This document shows, piece after piece, positions 13,558 through 24,900 of a stretch of DNA of 64,000 nucleotides. Location of the stretch: assembly GCA_921293015.1 (NCBI GenBank), contig OV121081.1:65427022-65491021 (forward strand). Direction: 5' to 3'. The stretch is from Phorcus lineatus (Eukaryota > Mollusca > Gastropoda > Trochida > Trochidae). The notes beneath the pieces were generated by a model. It was not told where the DNA came from and did no database searches. It was given only the letters and a program-made list of their open reading frames with translations. Position 1 is the stretch's first letter. Every line of letters begins with the position of its first letter. Position numbers and translations under genes: made by a program.

Positions 13558-15116
13558 ACTGGTAAAGAGTTGGTGATATCCCCTTCATGAGACAACTAGC
13601 TGCCACCAAACAATGAAGAGTTGGTGATATCCCCTTCATGAGACAACTCGCTGACTACCAAACAATGAAGAGTTGGTGATATCCCCTTCATGAGACAACT
13701 CGCTGACTACCAAACAATGAAGAGTTGGTGATATCCCCTTCATGAGACAACTAGCTGACTACCAAACAATGAAGAGTTGGTGATATCCCCTTCATGAGAC
13801 AACTAGCTGCCACCAAACAATGAAGAGTTGGTGATATCCCCTTCATGAGACAACTAGCTGACTACCAAACAATGAAGAGATGATGATATCCCCTTCATGA
13901 GACAACTAGCTGACTACCAAACAATGAAGAGTTGGTGATATCCCCTTCATGAGACAACTAGCTGCCACCAAACAATGAAGAGATGATGATATCCCCTTCA
14001 TGAGACAACTAGCTGACTACCAAACAATGAAGAGATGATGATATCCCCTTCATGAGACAACTAGCTGCCACCAAACAATGAAGAGATGATGATATCCCCT
14101 TCATGAGACAACTAGCTGACTACCAAACAATGAAGAGTTGGTGATATCCCCTTCATGAGACAACTAGCTGACTACCAAACAATGAAGAGTTGGTGATATC
14201 CCCTTCATGAGACAACTAGCTGACTACCAAACAATGAAGAGATGATGATATCCCCTTCATGAGACAACTAGCTGACTACCAAACAATGAAGAGTTGGTGA
14301 TATCCCCTTCATGAGACAACTAGCTGACTACCAAACAATGAAGAGATGATGATATCCCCTTCATGAGACAACTAGCTGCCACCAAACAATGAAGAGTTGG
14401 TGATATCCCCTTCATGAGACAACTAGCTGACTACCAAACAATGAAGAGATGATGATATCCCCTTCATGAGACAACTAGCTGACTACCAAACAATGAAGAG
14501 ATGATGATATCCCCTTCATGAGACAACTAGCTGCCACCAAACAATGAAGAGTTGGTGATATCCCCTTCATGAGACAACTAGCTGACTACCAAACAATGAA
14601 GAGATGATGATATCCCCTTCATGAGACAACTAGCTGACTACCAAACAATGAAGAGATGATGATATCCCCTTCATGAGACAACTAGCTGACTACCAAACAA
14701 TGAAGAGTTGGTGATATCCCCTTCATGAGACAACTAGCTGCCACCAAACAATGAAGAGTTGGTGATATCCCCTTCATGAGACAACTAGCTGACTACCAAA
14801 CAATGAAGAGTTGGTGATATCCCCTTCATGAGACAACTAGCTGACTACCAAACAATGAAGAGATGATGATATCCCCTTCATGAGACAACTAGCTGACTAC
14901 CAAACAATGAAGAGTTGGTGATATCCCCTTCATGAGACAACTAGCTGACTACCAAACAATGAAGAGATGATGATATCCCCTTCATGAGACAACTAGCTGA
15001 CTACCAAACAATGAAGAGTTGGTGATATCCCCTTCATGAGACAACTAGCTGACTACCAAACAATGAAGAGTTGGTGATATCCCCTTCATGAGACAACTAG
15101 CTGCCACCAAACAATG
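13558..15116. repeat. 52/53-bp tandem array, about 30 copies, abutting the exon G donor
   Basis: About 30 copies containing GATATCCCCTTCATGAGACA. Two variable positions define subtypes: GTTGGTGAT versus GATGATGAT before the EcoRV-like core, and CTGCCACC (52 bp) versus CTGACTACC (53 bp) after CTAG. Copies are otherwise almost identical. The array is direct-repeat without unique spacers, so it is a minisatellite and not a CRISPR. It lies just 3' of exon G on the transcribed strand, ending about 12 bp after the donor. Confidence 0.97.
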
Positions 15117-15128
15117 AAGCACCCTCAC

Positions 15129-15188
15129 CTGTAGTCCTGTGTACTCTGTCTGCTCATATTCAGGGAAGAGTTGCGACTCATCGCCGGG
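15129..15188 (-). CDS. unc-13: unc-13 exon G: 60-nt in-frame cassette, duplicate of the start of exon H
   Basis: Acceptor TTATGTTGCAG and donor TACAG|GTGAGG bound 60 nt, phase 2 on both sides. Joined to the AG of the preceding exon it encodes SPAMSRNSSLNMSRQSTQDY. The first 20 residues of exon H (SPVNSRVSSSNVSRQSTQDY) match at 15 of 20 positions and begin at the same phase, so this exon is a duplicated segment. Because it is exactly 60 nt it can be included or skipped without changing the frame; inclusion would give two consecutive Ser-rich/RQST units. A ~1.55-kb tandem array ends about 12 bp downstream of its donor. Confidence 0.88.
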
Positions 15189-17553
15189 CTGCAACATAAA
15201 TGAACACATATCAATAACATTCTTTTTAAATTATATTTTTAGCTAAAGCATCACTAGGTAGGTTGTCTGAAGTGTGAAATATACATTCCACTTTAACTCT
15301 TGTAATTGTCTCCCAGGACTCTGTTGTTAGCACTTTACACTTGAACTCATCGGTGTCATCAAACAGCAAAGTGGATATTACTTAATTGTAAACTTATCTA
15401 AGAGGTTATGGGATATTAGAGACCTTGACTCTGTAGCTCATTCGTCTATGCACGATGTATTGTCGGAGGTAGGAGACTGAAGGATGTTTTCATAACGTAC
15501 ACTGAATGAAATCAGACAGTTTAATCTCCTGGTCCACTGCTCTGTATAGCCATTCTTATGCTGTTAAATCATAGCAGTAAAAAATAGCTGTGTGAAAGTT
15601 ATGACCTACATATTGTGACACAATGCAATACTCCAATAAAGTATTTCTTGTATCTTTTCTGTGAAAAACCCCTCTCCTTTAGTGATCACAGACAAAATAA
15701 AAACATGCTTAAAACATGCTTAGAACAGGTAACATAACAAGTTCGACCAAAAGAAAGTGTACAGAATTTCGTTTTGGAGGAGATGACTTTAAAGGTTTTG
15801 GCGATAGTGCATACCACATTCCTATTTGAACTTTGCCATATGTATGAAAACTTTATGGACGACAGGCAAAGTCCATACCATATGCACATCTGGCCTAAAA
15901 GTCCTAATGAGCTGAAACTTATTCCAAAACATTTAAACAAGAACACAAAGTGATTTGTACCACATTGTATGTCTGAGCGCTAACACTATACCCAATGGTC
16001 TATGTTGAATACACTTGCTGGTGTTCTCACTGCTGTTCCTCACTATATAACATCTATTTTCCTTGGTTACTGTGAAGTGTTCCATATAGTTATGCCATAA
16101 ACAGCGAATAAGGTATATATGGCTTAACTTTGTGATTTTGTTGTGAAAATGTATAAATACATACAACTGTACTTCTATTCTGTGACTACTGGCAACACTG
16201 ACATCAGAGAGAAGTTGAATATCACCCTTCTACATCTACTGTACTATCTTGTCCTATATTTGTTCTCTCAACAGTGATAGTGCTTGTGTACTCATGTGTC
16301 AATCAGAAGTTCAGAGTCGTGCACTAAACCTTAAATATTTATTTACTTTGAAGAAATACATTTACCTTAAAGACAAAAATAATTTCAAGCTTGATCAACA
16401 AATTTCAAGAAACAGAGTTACCAATTAAAAGAATAGCAATTGTTTTAAAAAATGACTGATGAAAATATGTTTATTTCATGTTTTAGTTGCAATAAAAAAG
16501 AAAAAAAAAAAGAAATATAGATAATTTAAAAACAAATTTAAAATTGATAGTTCATATCTGAATAAAGGCATAAACTGAAAAGCACAAAAACTAATCTATG
16601 TATGTCATAAGTCACCAGCAAATTAATAAGAAATACCCAATGTTTATTTTGAAATCCACTCATTTCAATATCATGATACAACAACATTGTGGAACTGTAA
16701 AGTTCCATGCAATTATTTGAGGCTCTTTGTGACCGTTGAAAACCTCAGGTATGTAAATGCATTCATGTCATGAATTATGAAAAGTCACACCCAAAGAAAA
16801 GTAAGTTTAACATCAGATGAAAAGACTGCAATAATCTTGTGCATGATGCCTACTAAAGAACAAGTACAAAGATCAAGATCTACTGGGAAAAATCAGAGGC
16901 TAAGTTCTTGTTTATTTGTATCTATTTTACATAGAATTGCTAACTGAAGTTCAAAAACAAATCTAATTAAAAACTACATAATTGAGAAAATGTCTAAATT
17001 GTAAGCAAAAAAGTCTATTTCATTCCACATTGAAGTGAATCCTTAGAATGTCCAATTACTTGAAATGGAAAGTTTAAAGATATAAAATAAATCATTAGCA
17101 GATTCATGAAATAAACTCTTTAAAGCTATAGAAGAATGCTATGGCATAAAAAATCACATACAGAAAACCTCTTCTTAATAATTGTTAGAGATGATGATCA
17201 TAGCATTTATTGATATCACTGGCTTGAGCAAAAAAACTATTCTAAACAGAAAACGTCATGTAAGACACTCTAATCAATTAAAATCTAAATTAAGATATGT
17301 TAAAGACAATAAATGGTCCTCAAGACATAAGTCGACTGTGCATGAGTTCAAATTATCGGTATTTATTAAACTGTACATTTTAGGCAAATCTATTCTACTT
17401 GCATATACCTTAAAATTAAATAAGTACTTTAATATTAGGTTTTAAGAGTTTTGTTTCTACCAGAAGACTTCAAGACTATTAGAATAAGAAAAGGTTGACT
17501 GTTGTATAGCAAGTGGTCTAGCTACAAGAACTCGGTGTAAAGCAAGATCTCAC
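15189..17553 (-). other. Intron between the microexon and cassette exon G
   Basis: AT-rich sequence with no tandem array. Overlapping minus ORFs at 15686-16166 and a plus ORF at 17182-17445 show no recognised domain or splice context. Nothing else was seen. Confidence 0.65.
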
Positions 17554-17571
17554 CTGGGAGGGCTCATCATA
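17554..17571 (-). CDS. unc-13: Probable 18-nt microexon of unc-13
   Basis: On the minus strand the acceptor TATACTCCCCAG is followed by TATGATGAGCCCTCCCAG and then a strong donor GTGAGA. The 18 nt are GC-rich within AT-rich intron and divisible by three. Between exon F (ends AG) and the 60-nt cassette (starts C) it would insert six residues: AGT ATG ATG AGC CCT CCC then AGC, giving Ser-Met-Met-Ser-Pro-Pro before Ser-Pro-Ala-Met. It introduces no stop and keeps phase 2 on both sides. Microexons of this size are common in neuronal synaptic genes, but nothing in the sequence proves usage. The alternative is a chance pair of splice-like sites. Confidence 0.42.
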
Positions 17572-18356
17572 CTGGGGAGTATACCAGACATGCACATTAG
17601 CGACAATACACACACCAGAGCTTAACTCAAGTACTTCATAAATCAGATTCCTTTTGATATCAGAATTTATTCAAACATCCCAGCCATTTTTTAAATTCTG
17701 GGCTGGTTTATAATGGAGAAATAGTTTGTTGTCATTGTTACTGATTCAGTGCCACATTAATAAACTGACAAGATTATTTTTGATCAATTGATTAAAACAT
17801 TGCCATGTTTCTAATTAGAACACGCGTAGGGCTTTAATGATGGATAAATCAGTACAAAATCTTCAAAAGATGTTTAAGAAATAGCAAATGATGGCTATTA
17901 TAGCAAAACTTGAGAATATAGATGAAAGTGATTGACACACTGAAATTTATACAACACCTTAAAGAGAAAATTTCTATGGAAAAACATAGAGGTACATTTT
18001 GTTAAAAGGTTTGTCTTCCCTTAGGTGAATTACACAGCCAACTAACAACTACAACACTCTAAACAGTGAGAAAACAACTTCCTTTGCAAGGCACAAAAAT
18101 GCACTATTTTTGTTACTGACTCATTGAAACCTTGCTGCTAAATGTCACAGTATAGCCCAAACTAAAATTACTTACCTTCGACAAAATTTCTACCAACATG
18201 AATAAATGAGGCTAAGTAGCTTTCTGTGATCATTAGTTACTTCCTTGTTTAAAAAGTATACTTCAAGAAACTGTTTGCATCATTTCTGGAATCATATTCT
18301 GGAAAATCAATTTCTCCGTCTTAAAAATGATTCCAGTAAAATCTACGTGGACTCAC
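17572..18356 (-). other. Intron between exon F and the probable microexon
   Basis: About 785 bp of AT-rich sequence (or 3.2 kb to exon G if the microexon is not used). No repeats or ORFs of note were seen. Confidence 0.6.
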
Positions 18357-18657
18357 CTGTCATTTATGAAGGAGTGGGGTCGACTGTTGGGCCGACTGTT
18401 GTAGTAGAGAGGTTCTGAATCGGTGTCACTGCGACCTGGTTGGTACATGCCTCCATCCTGGTAGTAGTCTGGTTCCCGCTCGTACCCCCGGTCGAAGGAC
18501 TGGTCGAAGGAATCGAAGCGAGAGTAGTCTCGACTATCCTCGCGGAGACGGTAGGGATGGTCTGGGTGGCTGCGGTATTGGTGCGCGGAGGTGTTGTGCT
18601 GATGCTGCAGGGGGAAGTTGACATCGCTTGTGTAGTCGCTATCCTCAGACATCCCCG
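18357..18657 (-). CDS. unc-13: unc-13 exon F: Ser/Tyr/Arg-rich linker with DSDY segment
   Basis: A 301-nt exon with acceptor TTTTTTTAG and donor ACAG|GTGAGT, phase 1 in and 2 out. It encodes SGMSEDSDYTSDVNFPLQHQ, a His/Asn stretch, SAHQYRSHPDHPYRLREDSR, then a repeat-like RFDSFDQSFDRGYEREPDYY and a Ser/Arg-rich end …NSRPHSFIND. The start resembles the Munc13 segment RDSDYRSETSN…SVHQY. The linker looks disordered, with many Ser/Tyr near Asp/Glu or Arg (possible phosphosites, inferred). The minus-strand frame is open upstream through the 3' splice site into a 22-bp repeat array, so an ORF-only reading would falsely extend this exon by ~215 codons. An overlapping ATG in a second minus frame (start near 18624) is a shadow. 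Confidence 0.93.
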
Positions 18658-18779
18658 CTAAAAAAACATCATAGTCTTTCGTGATACAATAGCAAATGAT
18701 AAAGAGTTGGCTTGATGATGATTTATACATTTGTATTTGATGATTAGTAAAAAATTGCTTGATTATAAATATTAGGGTG

Positions 18780-19410
18780 TATAAGGATAAGCATAAGAGT
18801 CCTTGACGATAAGCATAAGAGTGCTTGATAATAATCATAAGAGTGCTTGTTGATAAGCATAAGAGTGCTCGATGATAGGCATAAGAGTGCTTGATGATAA
18901 GCATAAGAGTGCTCGATGATAAGCATAAGAGTGCTCGATGATAAGCATAAGAGTGCTCGATGATAAGCATAAGAGTGCTCGATGATAGGCATAAGAGTGC
19001 TTGATGATAAGCATAAGAGTGCTCGATGATAAGCATAAGAGTGCTCGATGATAGGCATAAGAGTGCTTGATGATAAGCATAAGAGTGCTCGATGATAAGC
19101 ATAAGAGTGCTCGATGATAAGCACAAGAGTGCTCGATGATAAGCATAAGAGTGCTCGATGATAGGCATAAGAGTGCTCGATGATAAGCATAAGAGTGCTC
19201 GATGATAAGCATAAGAGTGCTCGATGATAGGCATAAGAGTGCTCGATGATAGGCATAAGAGAGCTTGATGATAGGCATAAGAGTAACTCATAACAAGCAT
19301 AAGAGTAACTTATGATAAGCATAAGAGTGCTAAACATAAGCATAAGAGAGCTATAAGATAAACATAAGAGTCCTTGATAAGCATAAGAGTGCTTGTTGAT
19401 AAGCATAAGA
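18780..19410. repeat. 22-bp tandem array, about 28 copies
   Basis: Units of the form GATAAGCATAAGAGTGCTCG plus AT, with GATAGG and GCTTG variants, most regular between 18840 and 19270 and decayed at both edges. On the minus strand the unit has no stop codon, and because 22 is not a multiple of 3 all three minus frames stay open. This produces overlapping ORFs of up to 315 codons that are repeat artefacts. The array starts about 120 bp upstream of the exon F acceptor. Confidence 0.97.
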
Positions 19411-20075
19411 GTGGGCTGACTACGAGGACTTAAAGACAAAGTGGTAGGACACATCATGGTGCTTTAAGATGACTTTAAGACAAAGTGATTGAACACATCA
19501 TAGTGCCTTAGGAGGACTTAAAGACAAAGTTATCAGATACATAAAGGTGCCTTAGGAGGACTTAAAAGACAGGATGTCTTAAGGATGACTTAAAATGTAA
19601 GGTTTTTTTAATAAGACCTTTTAATGGTCAGAGGAGTTTTTTTTAAAGACCAGAATATTACAAAAGATCTTAAATATCGATATTATAATATAATCTAGAG
19701 GGCAGAGTTTGGTGAGCAGGGCTTGTATTTCCAAGGTAACTATGTACACAAATGCCTGCTGATTTTATCTATATGTATGCTTAATATGTGTGCGATTAGC
19801 TTATCATCGTCAAAGTCATTAACAAACCACATGTTTGACCTCAATTGGGACCATAATTGATAAAATAACAACAAATCTGGTAGTAAAGCACTAAATGCTA
19901 ACACAGCTGCTTGATATCAAAGTGATTTCTCCGATTACAAGCCCTTAATTACCACATGTACGCTGTTAACAACACATAATAAAGAATACAGCAGCCGTGT
20001 ATATGAATAATCTACTTGCAACTCCACAAAGTACAATCCTTGTTTGCTTCGAGTCCAGAACATGCTCCTATCATA

Positions 20076-20745
20076 TGATCATGTTATCCTCTAACCATCA
20101 CTCTACACTATCCACTAGCACAGCAGTGATCATGTTATCCTCTAACCATCACTCTACACCATCTACTAGCACAGCAGTGATCATGTTATCCTCTAACCAT
20201 CACTCTACACTATCCACTAGCACAGCAGTGATCATGTTATCCTCTAACCATCACTCTACACCATCTACTAGCACAGCAGTGATCATGTTATCCTCTAACC
20301 ATCACTCTACACCATCCACTAGCACAGCAGTGATCATGTTATCCTCTAACCATCACTCTACACTATCCACTAGCACAGCAGTGATCATGTTATCCTCTAA
20401 CCATCACTCTACACTATCCACTAGCACAGCAGTGATCATGTTATCCTCTAACCATCACTCTACACTATCCACTAGCACAGCAGTGATCATGTTATCCTCT
20501 AACCATCACTCTACACCATCCACTAGCATAGCAGTGATCATATGATCATGTTATCCTCTAACCATCACTCTACACTATCCACTAGCACAGCAGTGATCAT
20601 GTTATCCTCTAACCATCACTCTTCACTATCCACTAGCACAGCAGTGATCATGTTATCCTCTAACCATCACTCTACACTATCCACTAGCAGTGATCATGTT
20701 ATCCTCTAACCATCACTCTTCACTATCCACTAGCACAGCAGTGAT
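20076..20745. repeat. 51-bp tandem array, about 13 copies
   Basis: Units begin TGATCATGTTATCCTCTAAC and end CCACTAGCACAGCAG, with period 51 (for example 20076, 20127, 20178, 20229). Variants: ACTATCC/ACCATCC/ACCATCTA, a 9-bp insertion at about 20535 and a short copy at about 20691. The 51-bp period keeps one plus frame open for 182 codons; it is not a gene. Confidence 0.97.
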
Positions 20746-20799
20746 CACGTTATGGAAACAGGACTTGGTTATGAAACAACATGAGATTGCTTAAGGATA

Positions 20800-20961
20800 T
20801 TGTCCTAACAATCATCACTGGTCTGTGAAAAAACCCAAATGGAAGGAGAAAGTTATTGAGGGTGACGGCGGACATATTTCCTCTCAAGCCAGAAAGCCCT
20901 GGAGAGAGCTCAGACTGACTACTGACACGCACGCGGAACTCTAAGAGAACTCGAACAAACA
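20800..20961 (-). CDS. Weak candidate exon in the exon E-F intron
   Basis: A GC-richer block on the minus strand follows the acceptor-like AATTTCCCTCAG (AG at 20963-20962). Read in the phase exon E would require, it stays open: FVRVLLEFRVRVSSQSELSP, then GLSGLRGNMSAVTLNNF. A compatible phase-1 donor is not obvious (only a weak A|GTAGTC near 20923), and no homology is recognised. It may instead be non-coding conserved or repeat-derived sequence. Boundaries are tentative. Confidence 0.18.
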
Positions 20962-21902
20962 CTGAGGGAAATTAACATTGTGATTTAGATAAATAAAAAA
21001 GATTTTATTTCAATAATCTTGGTCATAGAACTCGATGCTAACAAATTGTTTTCTTCTAAAACATGTTTTTGTCAAAAACTTTTTTCATTTGACAATAAAA
21101 TTCAGTCATTGTGGAAAGTGTGTGTCTGCTGACAGTAAGACTCTGTTTTTTTTCAAATATGGGAAAAAGATATAGATAAATAAGTAGACAAACTTTAAAA
21201 CATAATCCTTATTTCACATTGCATGAGGAAACTATACAGCAGGATGTGAAGTTGATGCGGATATATTTGCTTGTCTTCCTTCATATTGTTATCAGGATTT
21301 AAAGAAAACCATTTATAAGACCACTTAAAGAGAGTATAAGATGAATGTAAGACAATCAAAGGAATTCAATGTCAATTTTTAAAGCTGAAACAGTGCAAGG
21401 AAGGACCAGTTCTGAAAAGATCAAATGTACAATTTTGCTGAGGGCAACGCTAGGGACTCAGATGCAAAATAAAAGTCAATGCAATTGAAGAATATAATTT
21501 TATAAAAATAGATTAAGTGAAAACAGCCAAAGATGAAGTGTTGACATCCCAAAGACGAGGATCGAGAGCTGAATAAAAAAACATGCTTGATGAAAAATAT
21601 TTTCAAAATAAAGGATAGGATTTGATGAAACATGGTTAAACAACTTTATCCTAGAATGCACACAATAATTGACATAGCACAACCAAAAAACTTGTTTTTC
21701 TCTTAATGTTCAACATAGCATAGGCTTGAAAGACAATTGCATGAGCCTATAGGTACATTGTGTTTATGTGGTCAAAGTAAATTTGTCAGTCTAAAAAATC
21801 AAGAATTTTCTCCGAAACTGACTTGACATTTTTATCATTATTGAAAAGGTGTAGAATAACAAAAATCAATTTAGATTTCATAAATACCTTTTATATACTT
21901 AC

Positions 21903-21951
21903 ACTGGGAGTAGGAGGGCGGTCGTCGAGGCTGGTCTTGGAGTGCCAGCAT
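21903..21951 (-). CDS. unc-13: unc-13 exon E: short linker exon
   Basis: A 49-nt exon with acceptor TTTTCCTTATAG and a perfect donor GTAAGT. It encodes MLALQDQPRRPPSYSQ plus one base (T), which with CG of the next exon makes Ser. No specific homology is claimed: in other animals this is a poorly conserved linker between the post-C2A helix and the DSDY segment. Support comes from GC-richer composition in AT-rich surroundings, strong splice sites, and exact phase compatibility on both sides (0 in, 1 out). Skipping it alone would break the frame (49 nt), so it is probably constitutive. Confidence 0.85.
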
Positions 21952-24900
21952 CTATAAGGAAAACAAACACGCCTTTTATTGATTTTATCTCTTCAGTGAT
22001 CACCTGAAAGGCAATAATTCATTTTATGTTCATATATATTTTGTAACATTGTACCATTAGCTATTGACAACAGACAATGTTATTGATTTGGCCTTGCACT
22101 GATCACTACAGAGCCAATAACTAGTATTGCTATTCATATATTTTGCAACATTACATACAAGATCTGTGGACAAAAAACGATTTTATTGGTTTCATTGATT
22201 GTATCTATTCAATAAATGATAACCATGAAATGAATACAATACTCCTATTCATATGTTCATGGATAGCAAGCAGAGCCCTGAATATGTATATTGTTCTACT
22301 TATGCATCAGTGACTTAGTGTTGACGAACCTCAATCAGTTTCAGTGTGGAATAAGGATTGATTGTGTTGGTAACAGTGTAGTAAGGGTTAGCTCTTGTTC
22401 TGGGACGGAGAAAGGGTTTGGATATCAACTAGCTTCTGTCACTAATTCTGATGCTTTATATATATATTTATGAATATATCATTTTTATTCTAGTCCACAC
22501 AGTTCTAAGCTATGGCCTCTACTAAGGGTTCACCTCACTCCCAGACGGAATAAGTTTAATTACAGTGACATTTGAGTGTTGGCATTCTTCGAGTACTCTC
22601 ATTTTCTTGCGCTCAAAGACAAGATAACAACAGCTTAGTCACAGCATAGCTTACAAAAAACAAAAACTTATTTGATTGCTACCTTCTGTCACCTTAAGAT
22701 TGGTTTGAAGCCTTTGTATTTTTGAGTTGCTGCATTACTGGAATCAAATCTTGATAACACCAGGTTTAGTCAGTGATTTGAGACATTTCAGCAAAATATT
22801 ACTGAACTAGCACCTCAAGGTTTAATTTACAGCAATCAGTTAGTCAGCTAGTAGAGTCATAAGACTCAAACATTCAAAAAAATAACAGAGGGTTCCATTT
22901 GGTTTAAAAAACCCAACTTCTCTGGTTCTTACACCTAAGCATCAAATTAGATTTCAATTCACTTTTCACTAAGGAAAAATGTTTCTGCTTTCATAGATAT
23001 TCTTTCACCATCTTAAGAGTTAAGCTTTAACCAGGTGAATCTATTGGTGTGATAACATACTGGTGACTTGACATCAAGTATGCAAACTCAGTAACATATT
23101 GAAAAATCTGGTTTTAATCACAAATAACTTTAGAGGGCACACCTTAAATATAACTGCAGATGAGGTCAAGGGTTAAATTGTTTTATTTCACAAGTGGCAA
23201 TGAATCCTACTATCTCATGAATATAATTGAATTTCATTTTTTTAAGACTGCAGGAAATTGTTTCAGCTTGTATAAAGATGATTTTTTAAAATCATATTTC
23301 AGTTTTTGATGATTGATATGTTGCTGAAAGCCTCATGTGACATTCAATAATTGACTCATAAGAAATTATCTCTATCATAGAACACATTCTTGAATCTCTA
23401 TCATATTAGAACAATTGTCATAATGAATTTTTTCCCCAGGAAAATATGGATTGTTTTCAGAAGAAATGTGCAAGCTGATAATTTGAATGTCAAATACTGC
23501 AAAAAGGATCAATTGAAATGTCCATTATACATCACCATGTCATTTCTGAATTGGAAATTATGAATCGTTATTGTAATGAAACAATGTGGGGAAATTGATT
23601 TTGAATAGCAAAAATTGTTCAAGTTAGGATACAAGTTTTGTGAAAAAGTAAATATAAATTCAGATTGCAAAACAACAATGCTTAAAGATTTTGTTTGAAC
23701 AAGCAAATGGAACATTAAGTAGAATGATTATTGACATGTAGGAGAATATTTTTTTATAAAAAATTTGATAAATCCTCTTTGCTATCAGGTGGTTGACATA
23801 TTGAGTCTACTTGCAGATAAAGACAAGATCTTCAAACATGAGATGTAAGATGTAAGAAAACAAACAAGAGAAGTAATGTTTTACACAAGTCTCGTCAACT
23901 TGACTTATTTGATTCTGCTGTAAAAGCAGGGTTGGCAATAAATTTACTGTGAGTTATACTAATAATTTTAAAACAAATGGGGAAATCCTTCAATATCCAT
24001 TACTCCTCCAAAAAGTCAGGTTGTGCAGCCTCTTTCATTAGGTATATTTAGAGTTTGCTAATCCATCAGATAACAGGTGAAGACAAGAAACCAGAAAAAA
24101 ACCCATTTTCAAGACATTGTGATAAATTAATTAAGACCAAAACGCCAGTTGCAATTAGTGTGTGAAGCAGTCATAAAATACCCAAGAATGGTCAATGTAA
24201 CCCGGCAGTTAGGCCCCCTAATCTTTTTGAGCATGAAATGCCAATCTGTTGCCACTGTCAAGATTGTTTTTAAGTATTCATGTTTATGATACAATCGACC
24301 TATTTGGGATTGACCGACTTGCGGCTCAATTTGATATTTATATACACACACTAATATGTATGTTTACTTTAGTTACATGCATCATTTATGATCAAAGAGT
24401 TATCCAGAAGTTTTGGGTTTTGGATTGAAAGGTATGGAACCGGTTCAGTAATTTCAAGAATAACTAATAAATCATAACTTCTAAAACATCTAGAACATCA
24501 AATGCATGAGTCAAAGTATCTATAGTGGCAGAGAGAAAAACAGAGACAGATATGCAGAGAGACAAACAGAAGGACAGTCATTTGGAATTGTTTCTCCGGT
24601 GTTCTCTTCATGTGTTCATACTATTTACGCCAAAACAAAAAGAGACACAGCCAGACAGAGACTGAGAGATACACAGAGAGACAACAAAGAGCAACAGATA
24701 TTGAGAATTGTTTCTCCTGTGTTCTTTTTACTTGTTCATACCATTGAAGACAACTTAAAGAGACAAAGCGACACAGCCAACACAATGAAGAGAGCATACT
24801 TCCTAGTCCATGATAGTTCAATACAGAGAGACTCAAAGAGACAGAGAGAATCAAGGAGACTGAGAGACTCAAAGACAGAGAGAGAGTATCAAAGAGACAG

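Larger units (their letters stand above)
2209..15128 (-). other. 12.9-kb intron between exons G and H
   Basis: Contains, in plus coordinates, a 209-bp-period duplication (3282-3680), a foldback element (4335-4441), a 15-bp array (5565-5740), a 3.3-kb TIR element (7483-10804) and the 52/53-bp array (13558-15116). The stretches 5750-7480 and 10810-13550 are AT-rich and show no convincing exon. The ORF at 11529-11735 (minus) looks mildly protein-like but has no recognised family and no fitting splice sites. Confidence 0.8.
18658..21902 (-). other. Intron between exons E and F
   Basis: Contains the 22-bp array (about 18780-19410), the 51-bp array (20076-20745) and a GC-richer segment with a good acceptor at 20961 (candidate exon, listed separately). 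The stretches 19410-20075 and 20970-21900 are AT-rich; the first has three loose repeats of a 'acttaaagacaaagt…acatcat.gtgc' motif at about 19428-19560. Confidence 0.8.

Noticed and set aside
13558-15116. CRISPR-like array of ~30 regular repeats
   Set aside because: Units are contiguous with no unique spacers, in an intron of an animal gene; it is a minisatellite.
13558-15188. The 52/53-bp array might derive from exon G, as the 24.5-25.4 kb array seems to derive from exon D
   Set aside because: Only GAAGAGTTG (9 bp) and loosely similar flanks are shared; too little to claim without an alignment statistic.
18744-19457. Minus ORFs of 147-315 codons rich in YAYHRALLCLSS
   Set aside because: They arise because the 22-bp unit has no stop in any minus frame; no promoter, splice or conservation support.
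19997-20545. 182-codon plus ORF
   Set aside because: It is the 51-bp repeat read in its open frame.
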